NCBI GenBank assembly: GCA_022432975.1
Contig: CM039503.1
Coordinates: 51,873,259-51,937,258, forward strand
DNA length: 64,000 bases
Direction of reading: 5' to 3'
Origin: Begonia masoniana
Taxonomy: Eukaryota > Streptophyta > Magnoliopsida > Cucurbitales > Begoniaceae
In this document: piece by piece, positions 11,247-22,210 of the stretch
Layout: each line of letters opens with the position of its first letter
How positions within the stretch are numbered: position 1 is the first letter of the stretch
Position numbers and translations under genes: made by a program
Notes under the pieces: generated by a model
What the model saw: the letters and a program-made list of their open reading frames with translations, nothing else
Told to the model about the DNA's origin: nothing
The model's database searches: none

Positions 11247-13440
11247 GTAAGTTAACACTATACACTTTCTTGTTAAATTAGATGATAAATTAACATAGTA
11301 GTCATGTATTCTCACTAATTTTGTGTAATATTTTTATTAATGTAAATATGTGTTGGCATAAAGATTGCAGTATTATTCAGTTGCAAGGCAGACAGATTTT
11401 GTGGAGATTATGGTATCAAATATAAACAGAATATTCACTTTTGGTAAGCTTGAAAAACAAGAAAAGTTGGTTTCTTGAAAATCAAGTTATCTTTTGAATT
11501 TATCTATAGAAGGCCGTTTTGAAGATTATAAATTCGGTGTACCATAACAGATAGCAAGATTCGTGATCCAATTATTCTGGGATCCGAATCAGTTTTATTC
11601 TGGTACTTTCCATAAAAATAATAAATTACAAAATAATTTTACATTTACACTCTAATATCACATTTTAGAGAGTCATTTACGCACTATTCACTTATTGATT
11701 GATGTAATATATTATTTTAAATATTTATATTATATTATAATAATTATATATGTGCAATAATGAGTATAAAATTAGAGTGCAAACGTAAAATTAATAAAGT
11801 GCATATTATCACTTATACCCAGTAATAAAAAGCAAGTAACTCTTTATACTTTTTCTTAGGCAATCACTATAGGGGCTAACGATTAAGTCCTTAATTTGTT
11901 ATTAGGGTTGCATTCAAAGTAAGATATTTTTTTCACGTGATATTCTATGTTGTGCGATTTTCAAAGAAAATCAACAAATTGTTCAAAAAATTGAAATTTG
12001 GAGCTCGTTATTGCCAAATTTCTGCATGAAATTTTCCAACTTATTTCTTAATGAAAATCGTCAAAATTGTTATGTGAGAAGTTGCTTCTCCATTAAAATC
12101 GTAACGATAAAAGATCACGTAACAAAAATGTAATTTCTTTGACCAAATCACTAAGACAAAGATTTAATGGTCCTAATTAAAAATAATTTTTCATGAATAA
12201 GTTTAATTAAAAATATGACTACTCATATTCAAGCCTTTTCAACGATCACACCAAAAACGAACAATCAATCCATGGCATGACCCACTAACAACAAATACAA
12301 AAAGAAAATTCACATTCTAACCAAGTAAAAAAGTTAGATTAAAATGACGTGTATATGAGTGCATTAACTAACACGTCATCATCCATATTTCATTTGGAAA
12401 AGGAAGTTGTTTTACAATTTCAAATCATTTAATGTTTCATTAAAAGTATTATTGAAACTAATAATTGGGAAATTGATATGCTAGAAGACCCGTGTATTGA
12501 CTTGACTTCCAAGGAATGTTGACTTTGAATGCTAGTGGCTTATGAGATAACAAGTCAACTCAAAAATAATATAGTTAGAAACCTCCTTTTCTTTTTATTC
12601 TTACCAAGTAAAAATCATTATATCCTATTTTCAAAAGATAATAATAATTTTTAATTCATTATATTTTACACCGATTGAGTTTTGACTTTGATTTTATTTG
12701 TGAAATTTTACTTCTACTAACCAAATGTTGTCCGTTTTTAACTGAGAAACGTACAAACCTCAAGCCACATCAAAGAACTACGAAAAGTGTTGCAAACTAA
12801 TTTTAAACTATGTTACGGACTATCCGTACATTATAGATTAACACAAAAAAAAAAAAAAAAAAATCTATTAATTTATTTATACAAAGAATTTTAGAATAAA
12901 GAAGTTGCAGTGAAACGCACGATAATTAATTATGAAGAATTGAGAAAAAAAATATAGAACACAAGATTTACGAGATACGGGCAAAATCGTCATAAGTCAA
13001 CTGTTCAAAATATTTTCGTAATGATACAATATTGCGCGCAACATCATTTGAGATTACAAGAAAAGTATCGTTTATCGAGTGATCCCTCTAACCATTTTCT
13101 CTCTCTTTTATTTTATCTCTGACTCTACATCATATATGATTTCACCTAACTTGATATATTACTCAAATATCTCTCTCTTTATTCTACTCCAATTTTTTAA
13201 CTAATTTCTTCGAAATAAAGTAATACAAATTTGAATATGTCAAAATTCCTGCAAATTTAATTTTAAAAAAAATGTTGATTTGAGTGTTTACATAATTGAA
13301 AACACAATAATTTATTGATAATTTTTGAATTTTTGAGAAATTAAAAAAAAAGGTAGGAATTCTCTCTCCAAAATTTTTCTAAATATGTTTAATTAATTCG
13401 TCATAAGCGAATCTAAAAAACACGTCATGGAAGCAACGAG
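11247..13440. other. AT-rich spacer, no gene seen
   Basis: About 2.2 kb of AT-rich sequence with short A/T runs, including an A tract at 12,844-12,862. No long ORF, no clear transposon end and no convincing exon were found. A stretch at 11,369-11,441 between AG and GT(AAGC) is open but not recognised as LARP sequence. Confidence 0.6.
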
Positions 13441-13490
13441 TACGGTTCGTCATCTTTTCCGTCTAGTTTCCTCTCTCAATTTCCTCTCTC

Positions 13491-13497
13491 TATATAA
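13491..13497 (+). promoter_or_regulatory. TATA box of BAP-like gene
   Basis: TATATAA 82 bases before the ATG at 13,579, preceded by CT-rich sequence, a typical plant core promoter layout. The promoter and start look intact although the gene behind them is broken. Confidence 0.7.
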
Positions 13498-13578
13498 CCA
13501 ACACTGCAACACCCACCCAGTTCTCCTATCATATCAATCTCAATCTCTCCATTCCGGAGTGGAGAACCCAAGAAACTA

Positions 13579-13779
13579 ATGGCGCCGTCGTTGTCTCGAG
13601 CAATTGAAGTCACAGTCATGTCAGCGCAAGACCTGCGGATTAATCGCAAGCCTGTGAAAAAGAATTCCTTCGTGATCGTCAGAACAGAATCAGAAAGCTA
13701 TGGAGTTACAGATTTCGACGGAGAAGGAGGAAGCTATCCTTCCTGGAACCAAAAATTCGAACACCCCAGAATAACATAA
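13579..13779 (+). pseudogene. BAP1/BAP2-like C2-domain gene, 5' fragment
   Basis: 66 codons starting MAPSLSRAIEVTV and running through KPVKKNSFVIVRTES and GGSYPSWNQKF match the first third of small plant C2-domain proteins related to BON1-ASSOCIATED PROTEIN 1/2. Those proteins bind membranes in a calcium-dependent way and restrain cell death together with BONZAI copines. Family members are near 190 residues, so two thirds of the C2 fold, including later calcium-loop residues, is missing. After WNQKFEHP the similarity stops, and 62 bases further a Tekay-type LTR begins (13,841). TATA box and start context are intact, so a short transcript is possible, but a working protein is unlikely. Confidence 0.75.
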
Positions 13780-13840
13780 AATTGTTTTTTCTAAAAATAA
13801 AAATTATTTTTCAAAATAAATTTGGACTTCTCCCACTGCT

Positions 13841-14712
13841 TGTAACACCCGAAAAATTTCTATAGCATGCGTAGCTAGGAGAGTTTAATTATTTCAAGAT
13901 AGGAATGTGCATGGAAGGAATAGAAAAGGAAAGAGAAGTGGAAAGTTTGACAATTCAAACCAAAAGTGGTGAAAAGTCAAACCAATTAGAAACAATAGAA
14001 AAGTAGGAAAATCATGGATAAAAAAACTTAGAAAAAATTCATGGAAGAATAAAGAGAAGCATCACGGTGGAATGCTTGAAACAAAGACAAGTGGAGGTAG
14101 TTTTATAAAATTTAGAAAGTTTGGTGGAAGAATTCAAAAGTAGAAAAAATGGTTAGGTTAAAAAGATGATTTCCACATTTTCTCCTTCATTTCTTCTGAT
14201 TGTGCTCTCTCCATTGCAGCACCTCTTTCTTCTTTTCATCAAGGGTTCAAGGTTCAAGGTAATACTGCATGGGGTTTTGGTATTGGTTCACTTAGGTGTG
14301 ATTTCTGAGTGTTTTTTTAGTGAGGTTGAGTGAGTTTGCGAGATTTTAGAAAACCCTAACTGAGGACTCCGAAAAAGGGGTTTAATGTGAGATTTCTTCC
14401 TATTGTGATTAGTTGTTGAAATGGATTGGTTTAGATTGATGTAGGGTTAGATTGAAAACTGAGTTGAGTTTGGGAAAAATGGTTTTTAACCAAAGGGGGC
14501 CAGTTCTGTTTTGGATTTCAGCTGGGTTTAATATTTGTTTGGTTAATTTGGGTGTTTCAATGGATGTAAACTGTAGAGGTTTCGAATTAAGGTGGCGCGT
14601 AGAAATCCGTTGAAACGAGAGCGTCACGACCGTTTGAAGTTAGCCGGTCATTTGGGGTAAAAACCGAGTTTTCGTGTTTTGGGAAGGGGAATTTGTTGTA
14701 GTTTTAGTTAGN
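13841..14712 (+). mobile_element. Chromovirus-type LTR, 5' part, into assembly gap
   Basis: Starts TGTAACACCCGAAAAATTTC, the start signature of the other Tekay-type LTRs here, then runs through CT-rich text and a GGTTCAAGGTTCAAGG block until the run of N. The candidate target 5-mer on the left is ctgct; no matching right end was found. The relation to the sequence after the gap is unknown. Confidence 0.6.
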
Positions 14713-14811
14713 NNNNNNNNNNNNNNNNNNNNNNNNNNNNNNNNNNNNNNNNNNNNNNNNNNNNNNNNNNNNNNNNNNNNNNNNNNNNNNNNNNNNNNNN
14801 NNNNNNNNNNN
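14713..14811. other. Assembly gap (N)
   Basis: 99 unknown bases within LTR-retrotransposon sequence. The real gap length may differ. Confidence 1.
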
Positions 14812-15222
14812 CCCACAGCAAAGTCGGATTGGCAACCACAGCAGCAACCGACCGGGCTGTACGAGGCATAATGAACCCGCTCAGGATAAAGGGAAAGACA
14901 ATGGGAGCTCATCACTACCTGCATGCCCGCGTTGCCATCAATACCACGGGGTTAATGCATACTCATACCGGCCAGTGCTCCGATTGGCAAAGATGTCCCA
15001 TCACGTCCCGATATTGTCCAATTCCCGCACAGATGATCATCCATGCCAAGAGTTTTTTGGCATTAACAGAGGAGGATGATGATGCCTCCGCACGCAACGA
15101 TCACAGTACGGTCCTAAGGTGGCAGTTATAGATAGAAGATCTTGATTGAGGTAGAAGTGACTTCAGAGTGACCCCCTTAATTTTAAGCTAATTTTGAGGA
15201 CAAAATTCCTTTAAGGTGGGTG
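14812..15222 (+). pseudogene. Gypsy gag zinc-knuckle debris and polypurine tract
   Basis: A frame through about 14,930 reads CPRCHQYHG, and text near 14,980-15,010 resembles a second knuckle after a frameshift, as in chromovirus gag. Within 200 bases the sequence passes to TTTTGAGGACAAAATT and a purine-rich AAGGTGGGTGGAAG, which in these elements lie at the far 3' end before the LTR. Protease, RT, RNase H and integrase are therefore deleted. The gag call is tentative. Confidence 0.5.
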
Positions 15223-15743
15223 GAAGTAACACCGCCATTTTTGGCACGGGAAATTATCCCTACATTGCAAACGGGATTAGTTTTCTGTTGATAAATATAT
15301 GTGTTTGGTGAATTGTTGGAATGTTTAGTGGAAACTAAACCAAGGTGTAACCCAAAACTTCCATTTAGTTTAAAACCACAAACTAAGGATAGTAACAAAA
15401 CCATTATTAGAATGGATGAAGGGGGACACTTGGATGGAATGAAGGTTGGTGTGGAGGACGCCAATGGATAATGCCAATAGCGCTTATTTGAAGAAGCTAT
15501 GTCTTCTTCCTCTCTTTCTCTTCACTCTACATGAAGCTCCTCCTGTTTTCCTCTGTTCCGGCGACTGAAACAAAAGTCTACACTTTGTTTCTTCTGCATT
15601 CTTCTTTTTTCTTTTCTTCAGTGAAGGTTAAGTCCCGTCGGTCGTTAACATTTTAAACTAGCATTATTTACTGTTTTGAGAAGTTTAGGGTTTATGACCG
15701 ATATTACTTGCGTAGTTCGTGAACCACTGTACTTGTGTGTTCA
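15223..15743 (+). mobile_element. Truncated Gypsy 3' LTR, 5' end only
   Basis: Begins (A)GTAACACCGCCATTTTTGGC directly after a polypurine tract and follows the order seen in the plus LTR at 2,383: a GGTTGGTG-GCCAATGGATA block near 15,444, a CTCTTTCTCTTC promoter-proximal tract, then CAGTGAAGGT near 15,619. It stops at a T tract, beyond which Sirevirus LTR sequence starts, so this is a rearrangement or insertion border. Confidence 0.65.
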
Positions 15744-15765
15744 CTTTTTTTTTTTTTTTTTTTTT

Positions 15766-15831
15766 TATATATTTCACGTTAATCACAATCATCAAAAACA
15801 TATATAGACTTAAACATATTTTAAGTTAACA
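15766..15831 (-). repeat. Sirevirus 3' LTR remnant
   Basis: TATATATTTCACGTTAATC to TTAAGTTAACA matches the end of the 5' LTR at 33,052-33,116 almost base for base. On the minus strand this is the LTR start (TGTTAACTTAAAATATG). The remaining kilobase of the LTR is absent; a 23-base T run joins it to Gypsy LTR sequence. Confidence 0.85.
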
Positions 15832-16018
15832 ATCTCCTCCTTTTTTATGATGCCAAAATATAAAATGATTAAACATATGCTCTCCATGCTATTCTGTTTT
15901 TCCCAATTAATAATATATATATTATATACTCCCTCATACTCTATGCATTCAATATATAATATATACTCTCTCATACCCTATACATTCAACCAAATGCTTC
16001 ATAATTTTCTCCCCCTTT
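15832..16018 (-). promoter_or_regulatory. Two Sirevirus polypurine tracts
   Basis: On the minus strand, AAAAAAGGAGGAGAT abuts the 3' LTR (15,832-15,846), and a second tract, AAAGGGGGAGAAAATT, lies about 160 bases upstream (16,003-16,018) within TGTCAAAGGGGG. Multiple tracts of this form are typical of Sireviruses and prime plus-strand DNA. Between them is an AT-rich, locally duplicated ATATACTCCCTCATA text. Confidence 0.8.
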
Positions 16019-16204
16019 GACATTATAAAAAAAAAAATATAAACAATCAGTGTAATATTCCCAAGTGTGAGAAATAAATAGGGATACGAGAATACAAAGC
16101 GCTAATGAAGCCTGAGATAAGCCTAAGTTGCTAAATTATCGAACCTAGACATAGTTCAGAACGAAGGAAAGGATTAGACATCGGAAGAAGCAACGTAGAA
16201 ATTC

Positions 16205-18141
16205 CTAGTTCCTGCGAGCATAGAAATCTCTTGCACATCTGAACGGAGGTTCATCTGGATCCTCATCTGTCGTTTCTTCATCGGGAACAGTGGTAACAGG
16301 AGAAACAGGAAGAATGCTTTCTCCATCATTTGTATCCCCTGCATCCCCGAGATCTGCCATTTGGACACCAGCAGAAGGCTCTCGCTCATCAACAGGTTCA
16401 GTCATGACAAGATCATCAGAACCAGCAATACCATCAGCTGGATCAATGATTGACTCGTCCTCACAAACAACAGCAGCTTGAGCAACAGCATCTCCAACAT
16501 CACTTAGAGAGGGAGCCAAAAGCTCATCACCCGAAGGAGCAGCTGGAGAAGCTGAACGAACTTCCTCATGATTCTCACCACCTTCGTCCAAACCCTCATC
16601 TACAGGAGTGGGTTCACTATCACTGCTAGCCAATTGTGTGTTAAAATATCCAATGTGAGTGATGACTCTTGAATAGCAGATGTGAAATGATCATACCGAG
16701 AGAGGATGGTGGCTTCAAGTTGTCGGATCTGGGAGAGGCAGGAGGCTTCAAAATGTTCTTGTCTTGACAGAAGAAAAGCTTCAAGATTATCTTGTCGGGC
16801 GATATAAAGGGACTGAAAGGATTCGATGGTCGTCCCTAGGCTTTCTATACACGCCCTAAGCTCATGATATTTTTCCTCAGAAATAGAAGTCCTCACAGGA
16901 GGAGTCAGACGACCTTGAGATTGAGGAGAAACATGAGCTGACAATTGAGGAGCATGTGTTGGTGAAGGAGCAGGAATTGGACTGGAGGGATGTGGAAGAG
17001 CAGGGGCTTGAACTTCCAGAGGATCAAGTAGGAAATTTTGGTCATGAAAGCTCTTGGCAGCTGTTGGGAGAAAGTCTGAGCAAGTTGGAAGAGCGGAAAA
17101 GTGAGATCTTTGAATTTGAGGAGGATCAAGAAAAGGAATATAAGACTCTTCCTGAGCATCAGCCTCTTCTTCCTCCCCCAATAGCACTTTTCGACTCTTC
17201 CGACGTTCAGGAATAGTCAGAGAGGCATGTCTTCTTGAACCACCTCCCCGTGTTTCTTTGTCACATAAAACACTTTGCTTATTTCTTGTAATTCTCATTC
17301 TCAACAAGGTGGAATCAGAAAAGAGATCAGTGTTCTTCAACAAGATTGACTCGTCTTCAGCCGGTAATTGAACACCGAATCTATGGAAGATCTTCATTAA
17401 GAGAAGATTATATGGAAAAGATTTGGAGGATGTTTTGACAACTTGGAGCATCCGTCTCAAAATTATGCTCCCAATGTGAAACGGTTCTTTCCTGAAGAAC
17501 CTGTAAAGAATGAAGAGATTCATGCCACTTATGTGGTCTCGATGGCCATCTCTGGGGAGGATGTTGTAGTTGATCATCTGATGGAAGACTCTGGCCCTAA
17601 TATTCAAATCCTTGCCTTTGAGCCTCAAGGAAGTGTTGTTTGGATCCTTGGAAATATCTTTGGCTAAAGCTAGTCCCTCTGGTGTTCCAACAAAGGGAGA
17701 ATCCTTAGAAATCTCAAAATATTTAGGCATTTCATTCAGAAACTCACAATTGAGCAATTCATGAAGCTTTTCTTGTGTCAGCTCAATGTGCCTTCCATAC
17801 ACATAGTTGCGGATAACAAGGGGCGTAGGGGAGTGTTCAAGATTTGCATAAAACATCATAATGGGGGGACGTGCCTAGTTCAAACAGACCTAATAACCCC
17901 ATTTCCTGGAGAGACTTCTCCAGATGCAACCCATAAAGATCCTTAAACACAACTCATCTACTTCTAATGACAGACTTCTCTTCAAAATCTTTATAGTACC
18001 TTTTAAATACAGCCTCATTGAGAAACTGCGGAGAAGGCCATTAAAGAGAAGGAGGTTGCACTAAAGGTGGAGACTCCATTTGATCTGCACTCTTCTGCTT
18101 CTTCCTCGAAAAGGTTAATCCGGCGTTGGAGGAGGATGCCA
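16205..18141 (-). pseudogene. Sirevirus env-like ORF, broken
   Basis: Starts MASSSNAG at 18,141, directly in the post-pol position of Sirevirus env-like genes. A central domain (about 17,300-17,950) carries PRDGHRDHISGMNLF and resembles the domain databases call putative plant transposon protein (PF20167). It is followed by a basic, serine/proline-rich segment, a helical region near 16,660-16,880 likely to form a coiled coil, and an acidic tail ending near 16,205. At least two in-frame stops (near 18,040 and 17,945) and two frame changes (near 17,860 and 16,630) break it. Whether such proteins ever act as envelopes is unproven. Confidence 0.7.
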
Positions 18142-18372
18142 TTTATGGAGCAGAGATAAGAGAGGTGACTGGAGATGAGTGAAAAAATCGTCGGAGAGAC
18201 AAGAGAAGATGAAAGGTTTTCGAAAGTTTTGCGCGCTCTGGATGATAAGTAGGGTTTCTGTAATCTGAATGCTAATTTAAAGGATTTAAGAACAGACATC
18301 GTCTGATGCGTATATCAGCCGTTTCCCATATCATCCGCTTCATATATTGACGCGGTCGATATACTTCAGAAT

Positions 18373-21250
18373 TGTAACACCCAGTTTTACGGGTTTTTGA
18401 ATCGTGCATACAATGGCAATTTCGTAAATAATTGAAATAAGCCCGTTTAGCAAATTGAGAGTTTTAATGAAGTCCCTGTAATTAATATGAATTTTGGGAG
18501 AATTATGGGAATTTAAGGAGATCAAACCGAGATATAGTGCTTAAGTTTCCGATTTTAACCCTATAGCGATTTAATTCGTAGAAATAGCAAATTAAATCCG
18601 TTTGACGAACGAAGAGTTTTATTAGAGCCCTAATAATAAGTTGGAATTATTGGTGAAATAAGAAATTTTTGGAGAAACCGAACCGATAGCCGAACCATAG
18701 GACAAACGGAAAACCAAATAGAGGGGCAAACTCATAATTTGCCAAGCCAATTTCAATTAAATGCCAAAATCCCCATTTTTCACAACACTTAACGTTTTTC
18801 ACTCTTTTCTTCCTCCAACGGCAATTTTTCTTCCTCCAACTGCGATTCCTCCATTGCTTCATCGATTCTCCTTCGTTTCAACGAGTTCCTTCACGTTTTC
18901 TTCCTCTATCGTGATTCTAGGTAAATTTCTAGCATTTCTCGGCCTCTATTTCCGATTTTTAGCAAGGTGAATTGTTAGGGTTTTGTTGGTTTATGTCGAA
19001 AATAACCGGGTTATGTTCAAAAATGTTAGATATTGCCGTATTGATGATTATTTAGCGTTAGGGAGAAAAATAATGGATGTGTTTAGCGTTTTGTACAAAA
19101 ATTGGGAATTTGGAGCTTGGAAACCTCCATTAATGGAGTTCTAGAATTATGGAGCATAAATTGCTCGATGAAATGCCCGAGAGAGATTTATTAGAATTTT
19201 AGGAAATTTCCTTTAGTTAGGAGTTTTATAAATTCTCGGAACTTTGTGTTTGAGCTCGGTTTTAACGAAGGGCGCTATGGATTGATTTAGGTGATCAAGC
19301 TCGAGACGAGGAGCTAGGTGTGCACGGGACGCGAGGTAAGTTCTCGTGATCTACTGTGGCCGATTGGCCTACACCCTAAGTCGGAATTTGCGTTGAGGAT
19401 TGTTGGTGCATGGTTTGTTTAATTGTTTTGGTTGGGTAGTTTAGGTTCGGTTTTTCTATAGGTTGTTTGCTATAAAGTTTTGATGGTATTTGTAGAGTTT
19501 TGATGGTATGTTCGTCTTGTATGCTTTACTGTTCATTGAATTGTTCATGCATCATGGTTTAAAAACGTCATGAAAATGAATTTACGCATCGATTTATGAA
19601 AAGAATATGCATTGTAAAGGCAAGTAAAGTATCACAGTAAACAACCATGACATGGGGTTATCGGGGATGAGGTTCAAACCCGGCGTTCCGTGGTGAGCGA
19701 GTTTTCCTCCCTTCAGATGGTGTGGGCTGTCTAACCGCTTGATGTGCCCTATCCATCTGTCGAGTGTTTCCGATAACCATAGACTGACACGTACCGATAA
19801 ATGAAATGATATGGACGACTTTCATTGCATACATGATCATGCATATACATTTACGTAGAACTTGCTGAGATTTTTATCTCATAGGTGTCTTTGTGGTGTA
19901 GGTGATTACGAGCAAGGTGAGGACGATGTCCCTCTAACCGACGAGCCTACAGCTTGACGAAGGATGTTCGTAAGGGCGGCTGGCGTAGTCGATGCGAGCA
20001 CAACCTGTATGGAGCATAGGTTATGTGTTTTGGGATTTTGGGTTGCAATGGTTGATGGGGGATGATATTTAATGTTTGTATAGAACCTTTATTAGGATGC
20101 TTGGTATCTGGATAGGTTATAAATCGATATTTTGATTAGTTTCCGCCACGTACAGTGAACATTGACGGAATAGAATGTTTTGATGTTTAGAATGAATTTT
20201 TGGTGAAGTAGAAATGAAAGTCGTAAATTGGATGAGTTTTGATGTTTTGAAGGTAGTTTGAGGATTTAAGTTAGAATTGAAGTTTGGTGTTTGATTTGGA
20301 TGATTTTAGGTGGAATGTTCGGTTTATAGAACGATCCACGCAGTTGGTTTTCGTGAATTTTAGATATGCTTTCGGATACGTTTTTGCGCTCCGTTTTAAG
20401 TCGGTTTTTAAAGATTTTTACGGGAGGTAGAGTCGAGGGTGTCGGGAATGTGTGGGTAAAATTTCAAGTGATTTGGAGGTATTTGGCTCAGGAAAATAGG
20501 AAGAAATATGGGGAAAAGTCAAAAAGAGTCAAAACGAGTGTTTCTAGGTGTTTTTGGGCGAGAAAAACCTAAGCCGGCCCGACCGATCGGGCCCGGGGCG
20601 CGATCGGTCGTGGCCGGGGTGTTTTTGGATGAAGAAAGCCCGAGCCGGCCCGATCGGTCGGGCCTGGGGCGCGATCGATCGCGGTCGGGCACATGCGGCG
20701 CACGAAGTGCGCGCGCGCGGGCGGGCAGCACCCTGCGCGGCGCCCAACGCGCCCCACTTGACCACAAATCGTTTTTTTTCAAATTTCGACTTTTCAAAAC
20801 ACGTTTTAACCCGACTTTTTACGATACTTTTTAAACGTATTTTACGAGCTATCCCCAAGTATTTTAGGGGGTTTTAAGGACCCGAAAACCGAGTCGACGT
20901 TTTTCTGAAAAATGGTTTTAATCTCGTTTTAGTGATTTAAACGTTGACGAACTTTATGCCCAACTTGTTAAAGCCTCTTTTGATGATTCCCGACCCTAGA
21001 TGAGTCATTTCGGGTATGTTTTAAGTTAGAGCCAAACTGTCGATAGATGAGGATTGATGCCCGAGTCCGTTCTCCAACAAACGAACGAATGTAAATGAAT
21101 GAATGAAAAGGAAATGGAAATGATAGAAGATTGAAAGAAAAAAATTTAATAGGTTATGTGAGAATGGGCAAGGGTAACCCGTATGTATATGTAGGTATGC
21201 ACGCACGACACAGGTCGTGGCGGCACCGACGTGGGGTCGGGGTCGTCACA
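18373..21250 (+). mobile_element. Solo Tekay-type LTR (plus), TSD agaat
   Basis: Starts TGTAACACCCAGTTTTACGG and ends GGGGTCGTCACA, length 2,878 bp, with perfect agaat duplications at 18,368-18,372 and 21,251-21,255. It sits between the RNase H end and the env-like ORF of the Sirevirus. The 3' third is GC-rich (20,570-20,760) with CGATCGGGCC / GCGATCGATCG palindromes. It holds no retroviral domain; the short GC-rich ORFs are incidental. Confidence 0.92.
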
Positions 21251-21317
21251 AGAATACCTCAATTTTTCAACCGATCAATCCAGAGAGATATAAGTTTTTA
21301 CCAACACATGATATCGA

Positions 21318-22205
21318 CCGTTTAAGGTTTTTCACTCCTAATAATACCTAAACGAATTCGAATATTATTAAACGTCTTCTCATCTAAAGGTTTTGTGAAG
21401 ATATCAGCTAATTGATCGGATGAGTTTACGAATTCTAAAATGATATCACCTTTTTAGACGTGATATCGAATGAAGTGATATCTAATTTCTATGTGTTTGG
21501 TCCTAGAATGTTAGATAAGGTTCTTTGAGATGTTAATGACACTTGTATTATCACATCTAATCGGAATCCTATCATAGAGCAGATTATAGTCTAGAGTTTT
21601 TTTCATCCAAAGCATTTGTGCACAACAACTACTGGCAGCAATGTATTCACTTTCGGCTGTTGAAAGTGTCACAGAATTTTACTTTTTGGAGTACCAAGAG
21701 ACAAGTGATTCTCCTAAGAATTGACACGTTCCACTAGTGCTCTTCCTATCTACAAGACATCCAGCGTAGTCAGAATCAGAATATCCTACAAGATCGAAAG
21801 ATGTACCTTTTAGATACCACAAATCTAAATCATAAGTGCCACTTAGGTATCTAAATATTCTTTTAACTGCATTTAGGTGAGATTCTTTAGGAGAGGCTTG
21901 GAATCTAGCACACACTAAACAGAATAACAGGTCTACTAGCAGTTAAGTATAGAAGTGAACCAATCATTCTTCGATATTTCTTAATATCTACACTTAACCC
22001 ATTTTCATCTTTGTCCAATTTTGTAGTGGTGCTCATTGAGGTTCTAGCTGGCTTAGAAGAACTCAGTCCAAATCTCTTTAAGAGCTCTTTAATATATTTT
22101 TCTTGACAGAAGAAAATACCATTTAGATTCTGACTAATTTGAAAACCTAGGAAGAATTTTAATTTCCTCATCATACTCATCTCAAATTCAATTTTGATAG
22201 TCTAT
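21318..22205 (-). pseudogene. Sirevirus pol, end of RT and RNase H
   Basis: Minus-strand reading continues the RT interrupted at 28,250: MSMMRKLKFFLGFQI, then the RT/RNase H connection (KRIFRYLSGTYDLDL) and RNase H with DSDYAGCLVDRKSTSGTCQ, and after a small break DQLADIFTKPL near 21,370. Frameshift near 21,910 and stop or shift near 21,680 show decay. About 20 bases of RT are lost at the Tekay junction. Confidence 0.9.
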
Positions 22206-22210
22206 GGTTC

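Noticed and set aside
14829..15131. A 100-residue host protein
   Set aside because: Follows an assembly gap within Gypsy debris and stops before a polypurine tract and LTR; another frame shows a gag-like zinc knuckle.
20508..20877. Overlapping GC-rich ORFs on both strands
   Set aside because: They lie in the palindrome-rich 3' part of a solo LTR and show no domain or consistent coding frame.
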